This document shows, piece by piece, positions 17,912 through 26,467 of a stretch of 64,000 bases of DNA. Source of the stretch: Salipaludibacillus agaradhaerens (GTDB taxonomy: Bacteria; Bacillota; Bacilli; Bacillales; Salisediminibacteriaceae). The notes below the pieces were generated by a model, which was given only the letters and a program-made list of their open reading frames with translations, was not told the DNA's origin and made no database searches. How positions within the stretch are numbered: the stretch's first letter is position 1; each line of letters begins with the position of its first letter. Position numbers and translations under genes: made by a program. The stretch spans positions 1,297,869 through 1,361,868 of the forward strand of contig NZ_KV917378.1 of the NCBI RefSeq assembly GCF_002019735.1, in the 5' to 3' direction.

Positions 17912-18479
17912 AAAACTTCACTCACCTTTCTTCTAAATGATACATCCGCTGATAATATAACTCAATAAATTCTTGACCCCTTTGGGCGTTATTAACATGA
18001 CACAGCTTTTTGCTTCTATCATTTAGAACGCATACCTTTTCTGGTCATTACTCAGGTCTACCATCTCTTGTTTTTGTCAGCATTACCCTTTTATTAGCAA
18101 TAGTCTTCACTATTAGCTCCGTTATTAGTATATGCATTTCCGTTCCAAGCATATAAGCGTTCTTTTGCAACGAACCTTTTTATCATACAATGGTTGTGTA
18201 TCGTTTGTCACGATTTCACTGCTAAAGTATGATTTTCAACATAATAATAGTATAAAAGACCTCGAAAGAAGAAGAAAGAAGAAAAATCGATTTCACTATA
18301 TACGCTACAATAGTCCTATGAGTATGACTATTTTTCTGAGGGTATCAGTTTTTCTTCCTACTTTATTGCAGGGGTTATTCACTAATTAAAGATGATATGA
18401 ACCTCTCAAGGTATTAGACGACTATTTCGAGGATAACTCATTTAGTTTGTTGTTATATTCTCTTAACTTTATGTAAAAG
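17912..18479. other. Intergenic gap without a supported gene
   Basis: About 570 bp of AT-rich sequence. A plus-strand frame at 18132-18389 has no ribosome binding site and a composition like its surroundings. A purine-rich tract lies near 18260-18290. I see no hairpin or repeat here. Confidence 0.5.
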
Positions 18480-18534
18480 AAAAAAAAACAGAGTGTTCAT
18501 GAAGCTCATAAAGACCACTTCAGTACACTCTGTT
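18480..18534 (-). terminator. Terminator of the nup operon
   Basis: AACAGAGTGT and ACACTCTGTT form the stem, followed on the minus strand by an eight-T run. It lies 15 bp after the nupQ stop. Confidence 0.9.
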
Positions 18535-18549
18535 TTTTCAAATATTTAG

Positions 18550-19515
18550 TTATCTGCTGCCTTTTTCATAAGGCTGACTCAATGCTTTTGGACCTTCTGC
18601 TTTACCTACAAATCCTGCAAGGGCAAGAATCGTTAATACATAAGGTAAAATGAGCATATAAACTTGTGGTACATTCGCCAATCCCGGTATTTGTTGAGCC
18701 GATATACTTAAGGCTTGAGCAAAACCGAAAAAGATAGCCGCTCCCATAGCACCTAAAGGGTGCCATTTACCAAATATAAGTGCTGCTAATGCCATAAATC
18801 CTTGGCCGACAATTGTGCCACCAGCAAAATTTCCGGCAGTTGTAATCGCATATACGGCTCCACCCATACCACCGAAAGCCCCACTGAGCATGACACCAAT
18901 ATAGCGCATTCGATTAACTTTAATCCCCATCGTATCGGCAGCCATAGGATGCTCCCCAACGGAGCGAAGCCTTAATCCAAATGGTGTTTTAAATACGACA
19001 TACCAAACGATGACAGCTAGAATAAAGGCAATATATGTCGTAGCGAATATTCTTGAAAAGAACATAGGTCCAATAATTGGAATATCACTCAATATTGGGA
19101 CATTTGTTCTAAAAATACGTGCTGAAATCGTATCTGTTTGCCCTCGCTCAAACACTTCCCTTACGATGAAAACGGTCAAGCCGACAGCAAGAAAATTCAA
19201 TGCCACACCACTTACTATTTGATCTGCTTTTAATGTAATAGAAGCTACGGCATGAAAAAGTGAAAAGATGGCGCCTAATACAATGGCCACAATAATACCA
19301 AGCCATGGGGAAGCAGCCCCTAAGCCGACAGACTCGAAATAAAGAGTGCCGACAATACCTGCAAATGCCCCCATAACCATTAAGCCTTCAAGACCGATGT
19401 TGACGATCCCTGATCGTTCACTAAACAACCCGCCTAGTGCTGTTAGAAGTAAAGGGGTAGCTGCTATCAACGCAGCTGGTACAATCGTGTACAGGATTAA
19501 TAAAAATTGATCCAT
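18550..19515 (-). CDS. nupQ: Nucleoside ABC transporter permease (NupQ/YufQ type)
   Basis: 321 residues, 8-10 membrane helices, with the BPD_transp_2 signature FSERSGIVNIGLEGLMVMGA near residue 31. It directly follows nupP with no gap, and AAGGAGGGG precedes the ATG. With NupP it forms the membrane channel of a guanosine/nucleoside importer whose ATPase and binding lipoprotein are the two preceding genes. In B. subtilis NupNOPQ (YufNOPQ) imports guanosine. Confidence 0.92.
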   Translation of the reverse strand: MDQFLLILYTIVPAALIAATPLLLTALGGLFSERSGIVNIGLEGLMVMGAFAGIVGTLYFESVGLGAASPWLGIIVAIVLGAIFSLFHAVASITLKADQIVSGVALNFLAVGLTVFIVREVFERGQTDTISARIFRTNVPILSDIPIIGPMFFSRIFATTYIAFILAVIVWYVVFKTPFGLRLRSVGEHPMAADTMGIKVNRMRYIGVMLSGAFGGMGGAVYAITTAGNFAGGTIVGQGFMALAALIFGKWHPLGAMGAAIFFGFAQALSISAQQIPGLANVPQVYMLILPYVLTILALAGFVGKAEGPKALSQPYEKGSR

Positions 19516-20580
19516 TTATTTCCCCTCCTTCTTGCTGCTTTGCAGTCGACTATAGATCCAACGAATTAAATAGCTTGAGGCTACGAAGAAAATAATGAGC
19601 GCAATTATAATCTCAACAAGCTCTGGTGCAACACCAGCCTGTCCTTGCATATTGTTCGCACCTTCTTTTAAACCACCAAAAAGGAAGGCCGAAAGAAAAA
19701 TACCAACTGAAGAGCTAGCACCTAACAATGCTACTGCAATACCGTCAAATCCATAATTAGTAAATGAAGGAAGGATATTAGCATAGTTGTATGTTCCCAA
19801 ACCGAGCATTGCGCCACCAATCCCAGCGAATGCACCTGACACAGACATTGATAAGATGATATTTAAATTCACATTCATCCCCGCATATGAGGAGGCATGT
19901 TGATTGTACCCTACTGAGCGAAGTTCAAAGCCTTTCTTCGTTTTCCACAGTAAAAACCACATTAGCACGCATGCACCTATAGCAATAAGGAACCCCCAAT
20001 GCAACCGTGAAAAATTCGTCAGAGCAGCTAAATAGTCTGAAGAAAGTGAAGATGAGTTATGGATAAAAGCTGTTCTTTGACCAGACTCCAGCATAAAGTT
20101 TCTTATAAAATGGTTCACAACATGCATGGCAATATAATTCATCATAATCGTTACAATCACTTCGTGTACTTGGAAACGTGCTTTTAACAATCCCGGGACA
20201 AACCCCCACAGTGCGCCAGCAAGAGCACCTGCCAATAAAGAAAGCGGGAGGTGTATAGCCATAGGAGCCTCTACTGTAATTCCTACAAACACTGACGTAA
20301 ACCAACCTACAATCAGCTGACCTTCTACCCCGATATTTAACAAACCTGTCCTAAAAGCAAAAGCTACTGCCAACCCAGAAAAAATAAGCGGGGTCATTCG
20401 CTGTAATGTTTCTCCAAAGTAATAGGCATCTCCGAAGACACCTTGAAAAAGTGCTACATAACCATCGATTGGATTGTTCCCACTAACGAGCATAATCACG
20501 GCCCCTGCCAGAAAACCAAATCCAATGGCTATAAGAGGAATGACTAATCCAAAAAATTTACTTTTTATCGCATTGGTCAT
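19516..20580 (-). CDS. nupP: Nucleoside ABC transporter permease (NupP/YufP type)
   Basis: 354 residues with 9-10 membrane helices and the family block FRTGLLNIGVEGQLIVGW near residue 77. Its ATG overlaps the stop of nupO by 4 bp, which indicates translational coupling. Second permease half of the importer. Confidence 0.92.
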   Translation of the reverse strand: MTNAIKSKFFGLVIPLIAIGFGFLAGAVIMLVSGNNPIDGYVALFQGVFGDAYYFGETLQRMTPLIFSGLAVAFAFRTGLLNIGVEGQLIVGWFTSVFVGITVEAPMAIHLPLSLLAGALAGALWGFVPGLLKARFQVHEVIVTIMMNYIAMHVVNHFIRNFMLESGQRTAFIHNSSSLSSDYLAALTNFSRLHWGFLIAIGACVLMWFLLWKTKKGFELRSVGYNQHASSYAGMNVNLNIILSMSVSGAFAGIGGAMLGLGTYNYANILPSFTNYGFDGIAVALLGASSSVGIFLSAFLFGGLKEGANNMQGQAGVAPELVEIIIALIIFFVASSYLIRWIYSRLQSSKKEGK

Positions 20581-22106
20581 GACTGTGGCTCACCTGCTTC
20601 CTTTTTACCCCCGGCCATAAGTAGCCCTAATTCTTTCTCATTTGTCGATTTTGCATCCACGATAGCGACAATCTCACCTTCGTAAATAACAGCAATACGA
20701 TCACTGAGATTTAATACTTCGTCAAGCTCAAGAGAGACTAATAAAACCGCACGACCTTTATCTCTTTCTTCCACTAGTTTTTTATGGATGAATTCGATTG
20801 CTCCTACATCAAGTCCCCGTGTAGGCTGAGCTGCAATCAGAAGATCAGGCGACCTATCCACTTCTCGGGCGATAATAGCCTTTTGCTGGTTTCCTCCAGA
20901 AAGTGCTCTTGCTAATGTTCGTTCACTTGGTGTTCTCACATCATATTCCTCTATTAATTGACGTGCTTTATCGTACATTTTAGGATAATTTAGAATACCA
21001 TTAGATGTATATGGCTTTTGATAGTACGTTTGCAATAAAATATTTTCGCCTACAGTGAAGTCAAGTACGAGACCATGTTTATGACGATCTTGCGGAATGT
21101 GTCCGACACCAGACTCCGTCACTTTACGCGGCTTATGCGACGTAATATCTTTTCCAGAAAGGTGGATCGTTCCCTTCTTAGGAGCGTTTAGTCCTGTAAT
21201 AGCCTCAATCAATTCAGACTGACCGTTGCCTTCCACCCCAGCTACCCCTATGATTTCCCCTGCACGAACGTCCAGATTTAATCCGTTAACCATATCCACG
21301 CCTCTACTATCTTGCACATGTAAATCTTTTACTGACAAAACAACCTCTTTTGGAGACGCATCTGTTTTATCCACAGCAAATGTGACTTCCCGTCCTACCA
21401 TCATTTCAGCTAGGCTATTTTCAGTAGATTCAGCCACGTTTACGGTACCAATCCCTTTACCACGGCGGATAACCGTACAACGGTCACACACTTGCATAAT
21501 TTCTTTTAGTTTATGAGTAATGAGAATGATGGACTTTCCTTCTTTAATAAGATTCTTCATAATTTGAATAAGTTCTTTAATCTCTTGGGGTGTTAATGCT
21601 GCTGTAGGTTCATCGAAGATTAGAATATCCGCCCCTCGATACAACGTCTTCAGTATTTCTACCCTTTGCTGCATGCCTACAGATATATTTTCAATTTTGG
21701 CATTAGGATCAACGCGAAGCCCATATTGATCAGAAATGTCAGCAACATCTTTTGCAGCTTTGCGATGATCAATCTTACCCCTTTTTACTGGCTCGCTCCC
21801 AAGAATAATATTTTCAGTAACGGTAAAATTTTGTACGAGCATGAAATGTTGATGAACCATACCAATTCCTAAGTCATTTGCTACATTAGGGTCAGTAATG
21901 TTCACTTTTTCTCCACGCACTTTAATGTCACCTTTTTCCGGCTGGTACAAACCAAACAAGACATTCATCAATGTGGATTTACCTGCCCCATTTTCACCCA
22001 ACAGTGCATGGATTTCGCCTTGTTTAACTTGTAATGTAATATTATCATTCGCAACAATACCGGGAAATTCTTTCCTTATGTTATTCATTTCAATTACATA
22101 TTCCAA
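20577..22106 (-). CDS. nupO: Nucleoside ABC transporter ATP-binding protein, duplicated (NupO/YufO type)
   Basis: 509 residues from a TTG at 22106 with AGGAG 8 nt upstream; the longer frame to 22130 has no site. Two ABC domains in tandem. The first has Walker A GENGAGKST, signature ISVGMQQRVEI and Walker B LIFDEPTAAL. The second has a degenerate Walker A (GVEGNGQSE) but an intact signature LSGGNQQKAIIAREV. This asymmetry is normal for sugar/nucleoside (RbsA-like) ATPases. Confidence 0.94.
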   Translation of the reverse strand: MEYVIEMNNIRKEFPGIVANDNITLQVKQGEIHALLGENGAGKSTLMNVLFGLYQPEKGDIKVRGEKVNITDPNVANDLGIGMVHQHFMLVQNFTVTENIILGSEPVKRGKIDHRKAAKDVADISDQYGLRVDPNAKIENISVGMQQRVEILKTLYRGADILIFDEPTAALTPQEIKELIQIMKNLIKEGKSIILITHKLKEIMQVCDRCTVIRRGKGIGTVNVAESTENSLAEMMVGREVTFAVDKTDASPKEVVLSVKDLHVQDSRGVDMVNGLNLDVRAGEIIGVAGVEGNGQSELIEAITGLNAPKKGTIHLSGKDITSHKPRKVTESGVGHIPQDRHKHGLVLDFTVGENILLQTYYQKPYTSNGILNYPKMYDKARQLIEEYDVRTPSERTLARALSGGNQQKAIIAREVDRSPDLLIAAQPTRGLDVGAIEFIHKKLVEERDKGRAVLLVSLELDEVLNLSDRIAVIYEGEIVAIVDAKSTNEKELGLLMAGGKKEAGEPQS

Positions 22107-22536
22107 TATAAACACTCCTATCGGACTCATAAGAAAAACCTAGCATAGTTTTCACCTTATCTGCCGTCTATATGGATACTCGTTTAAAGTATGACTTAAA
22201 GGTCCTATTTTGACAGGTACTCTCTCACTTTATGGCATTTCCACTTTATGCTCACATGCCAGTTACTAACAATTGTATTTATTTTAGTTCATGCTGCATA
22301 CGTACACTCATAGAAGAACTATAGCTAAATTAATTTACTTCATTAAAGTGCTAATTTTATGTTTGGCTATGTAAAAATAAAGGGTAAACGCCAAACATCA
22401 CTATTTCAGTTAGCATACATTTGGATTAAAAAAGTCACACCCAACACTTTATCAAAGAAAGTGTCAGTCTCAATAAATCAAGTCAATTTTGTCGAGCCTT
22501 TTTTAGGTAATTGATTGATAATAAAGCATATGAACA
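22107..22536. other. Leader/intergenic region between nupN and nupO
   Basis: About 430 bp without a gene. Apart from a weak hairpin near 22454-22475 (ACACTTT with AAAGTGT) I see nothing clear. The length between two genes of one importer suggests nupOPQ may have an additional promoter here. Confidence 0.4.
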
Positions 22537-22559
22537 AAGGCTAGTACAAGACTAGCCTT
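22537..22559 (-). terminator. Weak terminator after nupN
   Basis: AAGGCTAGT and ACTAGCCTT form a 9-bp stem with a 5-nt loop, 41 bp after the nupN stop. Only a short T-stretch follows on the minus strand, so partial read-through into nupO is likely and would favour extra binding protein. Confidence 0.6.
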
Positions 22560-22600
22560 CGTTACGCCTTATTATTTATACATTCCCAGTAAATGTTTAC

Positions 22601-23740
22601 TTAAAGGGAATCTTCAAACTCATCATATTCTTCATCAGTTTGAGGCACTTCGATCTCACCATTCAAAATCATTGCCTCATATTCTTCAACTGCTTCAATC
22701 GCTTCTTCAGATACGTTATCACGTGTTTCTGCAATGCCTACACCGTCATCTTCTAGACCAAATTCAAGTATTTCTCCACCAGGGAAATTACCATTCATTG
22801 TATCTTCAGCGACTTGATAAACAGCTTGGTCTACACGTTTAACCATTGAGGTTAAAATGACGTTTCCTTCAGCCCACTCACCTTCTGTTAACGCTTGATC
22901 TTGGTCAACACCAATGGCCCAAACATTTTCACCGTTTTGAGCACGATCAATTGCTTCTGTGAACAAGCCATTCCCAGTACCACCAGCAGCATGATAAATA
23001 ATATCAGCACCATTACCATACATTGTATCTGCTATTTGCTGACCGCGAGAAGCATCATTGAAATCTTGTGCATATTGAACAGAAATTTCAATATCAGGAT
23101 TTACATATTTTACACCAGCTTTAAAGCCGCTTTCGAATTTTTTAATTAGTGGGCTTTCCACGCCACCAATGAAACCAATATGGTCAGTTTCAGTATGCAT
23201 AGCAGCAACAACACCTACTAGGAAAGACCCTTCATGCTCTGCAAATGTCAAGTTAGCAATATTTTCTACAAGTTCATCATTTTCATCTCTTACAACATCA
23301 TCTACAAGAGCAAAATTTTGATCAGGGCTCTGTTCTGCAACCGTACGAATATCATCAAGCATTAAAAATCCAATGGCAAATGATAAGTCAGTACCTTCTC
23401 TAGCAAGTCGATTTAAGTTAGGCGCATAATCAGAGGCGTCACTAGATTGAATGTAATCAACTTCTACGTCTGGATAATCTTCACCGAACATTGTTAGCCC
23501 TGCCCACGCAGATTCGTTAAATGAGCGGTCATCAACACCTCCAACGTCGGTAACCATTTTAGCGGAAAAACCTTCACCATCGCCCGCAGCTTCGTTATTA
23601 CCGTCATTTTCAGTTACTTCATTACCATTATCCGCTCCGTCATTAACCGGAGTAGTGTCATCATTACCTTCGCCACAGCCAGCTAAAATAGCACCTGCAG
23701 CTAGTGCAGAAGACACCAGCATCATAAAACGCTTTTTCAT
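22601..23740 (-). CDS. nupN: BMP-family nucleoside-binding lipoprotein (NupN/YufN type)
   Basis: 379 residues from the ATG at 23740 (AAGGGGG 9 nt upstream). The signal peptide ends in lipobox AAGAILAGC. An acidic, Asn/Asp/Glu-rich linker of about 35 residues follows, then the PnrA/BMP fold: DVGGVDDRSFNESAW near the start, FIGGVESPLIKKFESGFKAG and YHAAGGTGNGLF around the nucleoside site. It captures nucleosides outside the membrane for NupOPQ. Confidence 0.94.
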   Translation of the reverse strand: MKKRFMMLVSSALAAGAILAGCGEGNDDTTPVNDGADNGNEVTENDGNNEAAGDGEGFSAKMVTDVGGVDDRSFNESAWAGLTMFGEDYPDVEVDYIQSSDASDYAPNLNRLAREGTDLSFAIGFLMLDDIRTVAEQSPDQNFALVDDVVRDENDELVENIANLTFAEHEGSFLVGVVAAMHTETDHIGFIGGVESPLIKKFESGFKAGVKYVNPDIEISVQYAQDFNDASRGQQIADTMYGNGADIIYHAAGGTGNGLFTEAIDRAQNGENVWAIGVDQDQALTEGEWAEGNVILTSMVKRVDQAVYQVAEDTMNGNFPGGEILEFGLEDDGVGIAETRDNVSEEAIEAVEEYEAMILNGEIEVPQTDEEYDEFEDSL

Positions 23741-23847
23741 CCTGTAAATCCCCCTTGAAAATAATGTTTTTTTCTGTCGTAACATCGCAACATGTTAACT
23801 AACAGCTATGCCATTATTATGACATACAATGAAGAAAAATATAATGC

Positions 23848-23862
23848 TTAAAACGTTTTCAA
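23848..23862 (-). promoter_or_regulatory. cre-like site upstream of nupN
   Basis: Minus strand TTGAAAACGTTTTAA fits the CcpA consensus with one mismatch, about 110 bp before nupN. Confidence 0.35.
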
Positions 23863-24080
23863 ATAGTTGATATTTCACTTGTACGATGTCTGACAACTAA
23901 ATGTGACATACTTTTCTATTAAAAACGTTTTTTGATTCGAATTAAATATATCATTAATCCCCACCATAATAAATACTTTTTTCATAGAAATTTATATTTT
24001 TTGGCCAATTATCTAACAGCCTAAATGTTCTATTAAGTTGTACTATATATAGTAATACCTTTTACCTTTAAATATCTTTA

Positions 24081-24095
24081 TTTTTTCAGAAAATA
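24081..24095. promoter_or_regulatory. CodY-box-like site
   Basis: TTTTTTCAGAAAATA shares the central TTTTCAGAAAA with the CodY consensus AATTTTCWGAAAATT; three outer positions differ. It lies between divergent nupN and the 24238 gene, so the target is unclear. Confidence 0.35.
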
Positions 24096-24237
24096 AGTAT
24101 GCCAACTAAGTTCAAATAGATGAAATTACGCCCAATCTTGGTATGTGAACTCTCAGTTAATTGTTTTTATTATTTAAAAAAGGGAATGCATACACTAACA
24201 TCAGGAATATAATTTGATAAAGGGGGGTTGCTTCTTT

Positions 24238-24489
24238 ATGATTAACAAAAAAACACCTTGGTCTTATAAATGGCACCGCTTTTGGGTACTCTGGCACGCA
24301 GCAAAAGCGGATTATTATGGAAGCATCAAACATGAGAAACGTATGTTAAAGCATGAAGAATTAGCCTCCAGGCTTTTAAATGAGGTAAATGAAAAGAAAC
24401 AAAGTAAGGTACAAAAGGACAACGACTCCTCTTCTAGGACAGAGGAAACTAACATGGCCCCTTTAGAAACCTCTCACTCAACGAAGTAA
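24238..24489 (+). CDS. Small hypothetical protein, Trp/Lys-rich (83 residues)
   Basis: The ATG at 24238 is preceded by AAAGGGGGG at 9-10 nt; the longer frame from 24214 lacks a site. The N-terminal third is rich in aromatics (WSYKWHRFWVLWHAAKADYY), then a charged helix (HEKRMLKHEELASRLLNE) and a polar, Ser/Thr-rich tail. No signal peptide or membrane segment is evident. Its 3' end overlaps the convergent eutH gene by 12 bp. I do not recognise it. The good ribosome binding site is the main support. Confidence 0.65.
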   Translation: MINKKTPWSYKWHRFWVLWHAAKADYYGSIKHEKRMLKHEELASRLLNEVNEKKQSKVQKDNDSSSRTEETNMAPLETSHSTK

Positions 24490-25557
24490 TCTAGCTGATA
24501 ACATGTAGGCAAGAATAACAGCTAATATACCCGCAGATAATTTACCGATGATCATAGGAAATACTAAAGTCGGCTCAACAGCTGCGGTGAAAGCTAAGTG
24601 GCCACCAAAAACAAATGCACCGCTGACAGAAAAAGCAATATTCATTAATTTGCCTCGATTATCAAGATCATCAAGTTTTTTATACATGGGGATGCTATGG
24701 GCTAAAGATGCAATGAGACCAATCCATGTTCCTGCCTCGATTCTGCTTTTATCAATGATGTTTGAACAAATGGGAATCACTCTTCGTTGAAGAAAGTGTA
24801 CGAATGGAAAAGCACCACCTAAAGCAAGGACGATCAATCCGACAATTTCCATCGACTCTGCAAATGGGGTTAATCCCCTTATTAAAGTAACACCTGCAAG
24901 TTCTTGAATTGCCACGACAACAAGAACCGAGGTGACGAGTAACATCATCACTTTACCAATAAAAACAAAGCACCATATCATGATGTCTTCTATCAAAAGA
25001 AGTCCAACTATTACAATACCAGTAAAAATGAAGACCGGGATGAGCTGTTGCCCAATAAAAGCAGGAGAAAAGCCTGCTAGTAATCCACCAAGGAAGGCCC
25101 CAACTGGTACAGGTATTAATCCAAGCATAATTCCTCTTGCTAAAAGAGGATAATGTTTGTTGCTAATTAAACCTAAAGCGACAGGAACAGTAAAAACAAA
25201 CGTCGGCCCAAGCATTGTAGCAAGTATTATGCCTGAAAATTTTGCCGCTTCTTGGGAAGATGCCAACTCAAATGCCAATGGATAGCCCCCCATATCTACA
25301 GCTAAAATCATTCCTGAGAACATGGCTGGGTCTGCTCCTAACCAGAGGAATGCTGGTGTTAGCAATGGTCTTAGTCCCTCAGCTAAAATTGGCGCTACTG
25401 TAATCATACCAACCATAACAATAGCTAACGGCCCCATCGTCTGAAACCCTTCATCAAACGCTTTCCCGTAACCTCGCTTGTTTCCTAATGCTTTATCACC
25501 AATTCCAATAATCATGAAAAAAATCAACATCCAAATAATAGCCGTATTAATCCACAT
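24478..25557 (-). CDS. eutH: Ethanolamine permease EutH
   Basis: 359 residues from the ATG at 25557 (AAGGAG upstream; the longer frame to 25650 is unsupported). Ten or more hydrophobic segments with the EutH blocks GDKALGNKRGYGKAFDEGF, MGGYPLAFELA and HSIPMYKKLDDLDNRGK. EutH carries ethanolamine across the membrane when the uncharged form is scarce. No ethanolamine ammonia-lyase, shell or regulator gene lies next to it, so it acts alone here or with genes elsewhere. Confidence 0.9.
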   Translation of the reverse strand: MWINTAIIWMLIFFMIIGIGDKALGNKRGYGKAFDEGFQTMGPLAIVMVGMITVAPILAEGLRPLLTPAFLWLGADPAMFSGMILAVDMGGYPLAFELASSQEAAKFSGIILATMLGPTFVFTVPVALGLISNKHYPLLARGIMLGLIPVPVGAFLGGLLAGFSPAFIGQQLIPVFIFTGIVIVGLLLIEDIMIWCFVFIGKVMMLLVTSVLVVVAIQELAGVTLIRGLTPFAESMEIVGLIVLALGGAFPFVHFLQRRVIPICSNIIDKSRIEAGTWIGLIASLAHSIPMYKKLDDLDNRGKLMNIAFSVSGAFVFGGHLAFTAAVEPTLVFPMIIGKLSAGILAVILAYMLSARLLR

Positions 25558-25857
25558 ACTCCGCTCCTTACAATTATAACCAACATCATACAAAATATTT
25601 ATCTTTTTGGGAATTTTATTTATTGAGTATTCTTTGTATAAAAGGTCCACCTTAATGCTTACAACTTCACGTCTCTTTTGCTCGTAAATTTACCCTATTA
25701 AGCTAATATTATCCCAAATTTAACTTGCCATCCTATTAAACACGCTCGTTTCAATTCTTTAATAATAGCAATGTTCCCGACAGTATAAAGGAATCACTCT
25801 TTTTTGCCAACTCTCTTTTTACAAGACTAATTGATTAACACGCTTATGAAGATAATA
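25558..25857. other. Intergenic region upstream of eutH
   Basis: About 300 bp, AT-rich, with no supported gene, hairpin or operator that I can see. Confidence 0.4.
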
Positions 25858-25885
25858 CACAAAAACCTGCTACAATGAGCAGGTT
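25858..25885 (-). terminator. Terminator of the 25938 gene
   Basis: AACCTGCT and AGCAGGTT form an 8-bp stem with a TTTTTG tail on the minus strand, 52 bp after the stop. Confidence 0.85.
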
Positions 25886-25937
25886 AGTTTTCGAAAAGCC
25901 AATTATCAAGACTCATTTTTATAGGATCACATGAAAA

Positions 25938-26387
25938 TCATTGCCATTCGGAAGGCAATTCATCCCCTATTTCCTCCAGTCCGATAATAAGTAAAGCTTC
26001 TATTTCTTGTTCACTTAAACGTGTAAGCACTTTTTGTTCAATTTCAGCTTGTTCTTCAGGTGTTATCCCCCTAGTCATTTGTGTTGCCATGTCTTTTACT
26101 TCACCTACAGAGAATTTACTAAGAACAACTTTCGTTGCCTCTTCTTTTGTCTTAAATGGCAAGTCCTCTAATGAGACATCACTTGAACGAGAAGCTGCTG
26201 TATTAGCATAAGTCTTAAAAGCAGCAACCAAGTGAGGATTGGCACTCAGCTCTTCAACCACCTCTTCTGTTAAAACTTGACTCGTCATTTTATCAAACAC
26301 TTGATCTGAAATAAACGATAATGCAAACCGATAACCACCATAGAGAATTCCTGCAGCAATAACAATAAATATAAGAAATTTTTTCAT
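25938..26387 (-). CDS. Hypothetical membrane-anchored protein (149 residues)
   Basis: The ATG at 26387 follows GAAAGG. One N-terminal membrane segment (FLIFIVIAAGILYGGYRFA) with a short basic start is followed by an acidic, helical extracellular part with two similar Leu/Glu-rich stretches (VLTEEVVEELSANPHL and VLTRLSEQEIEALLI). There is no lipobox or catalytic motif. Its own terminator follows. I cannot name its role. Confidence 0.7.
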   Translation of the reverse strand: MKKFLIFIVIAAGILYGGYRFALSFISDQVFDKMTSQVLTEEVVEELSANPHLVAAFKTYANTAASRSSDVSLEDLPFKTKEEATKVVLSKFSVGEVKDMATQMTRGITPEEQAEIEQKVLTRLSEQEIEALLIIGLEEIGDELPSEWQ

Positions 26388-26467
26388 TATACCTTTCGCC
26401 TCTTCCGTCATTCTACATTAGTTTCCTCAATCTATTATAATGAGAAAAAGGTTAAAAGCAAGTCGTT

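Larger units (their letters stand above)
23741..24237. other. Divergent promoter region of nupN and the 24238 gene
   Basis: About 500 bp, very AT-rich. It holds a cre-like site (23848-23862), a CodY-like core (24081-24095) and a TTGTACG...CTGACAA imperfect inverted motif near 23879-23896 that could be a GntR-type operator. No gene is seen. Confidence 0.45.

Noticed and set aside
18132-18389. Plus-strand frame of 85 codons between cheX and the nup operon
   Set aside because: No ribosome binding site, composition like the surrounding AT-rich sequence, and no recognisable motif.
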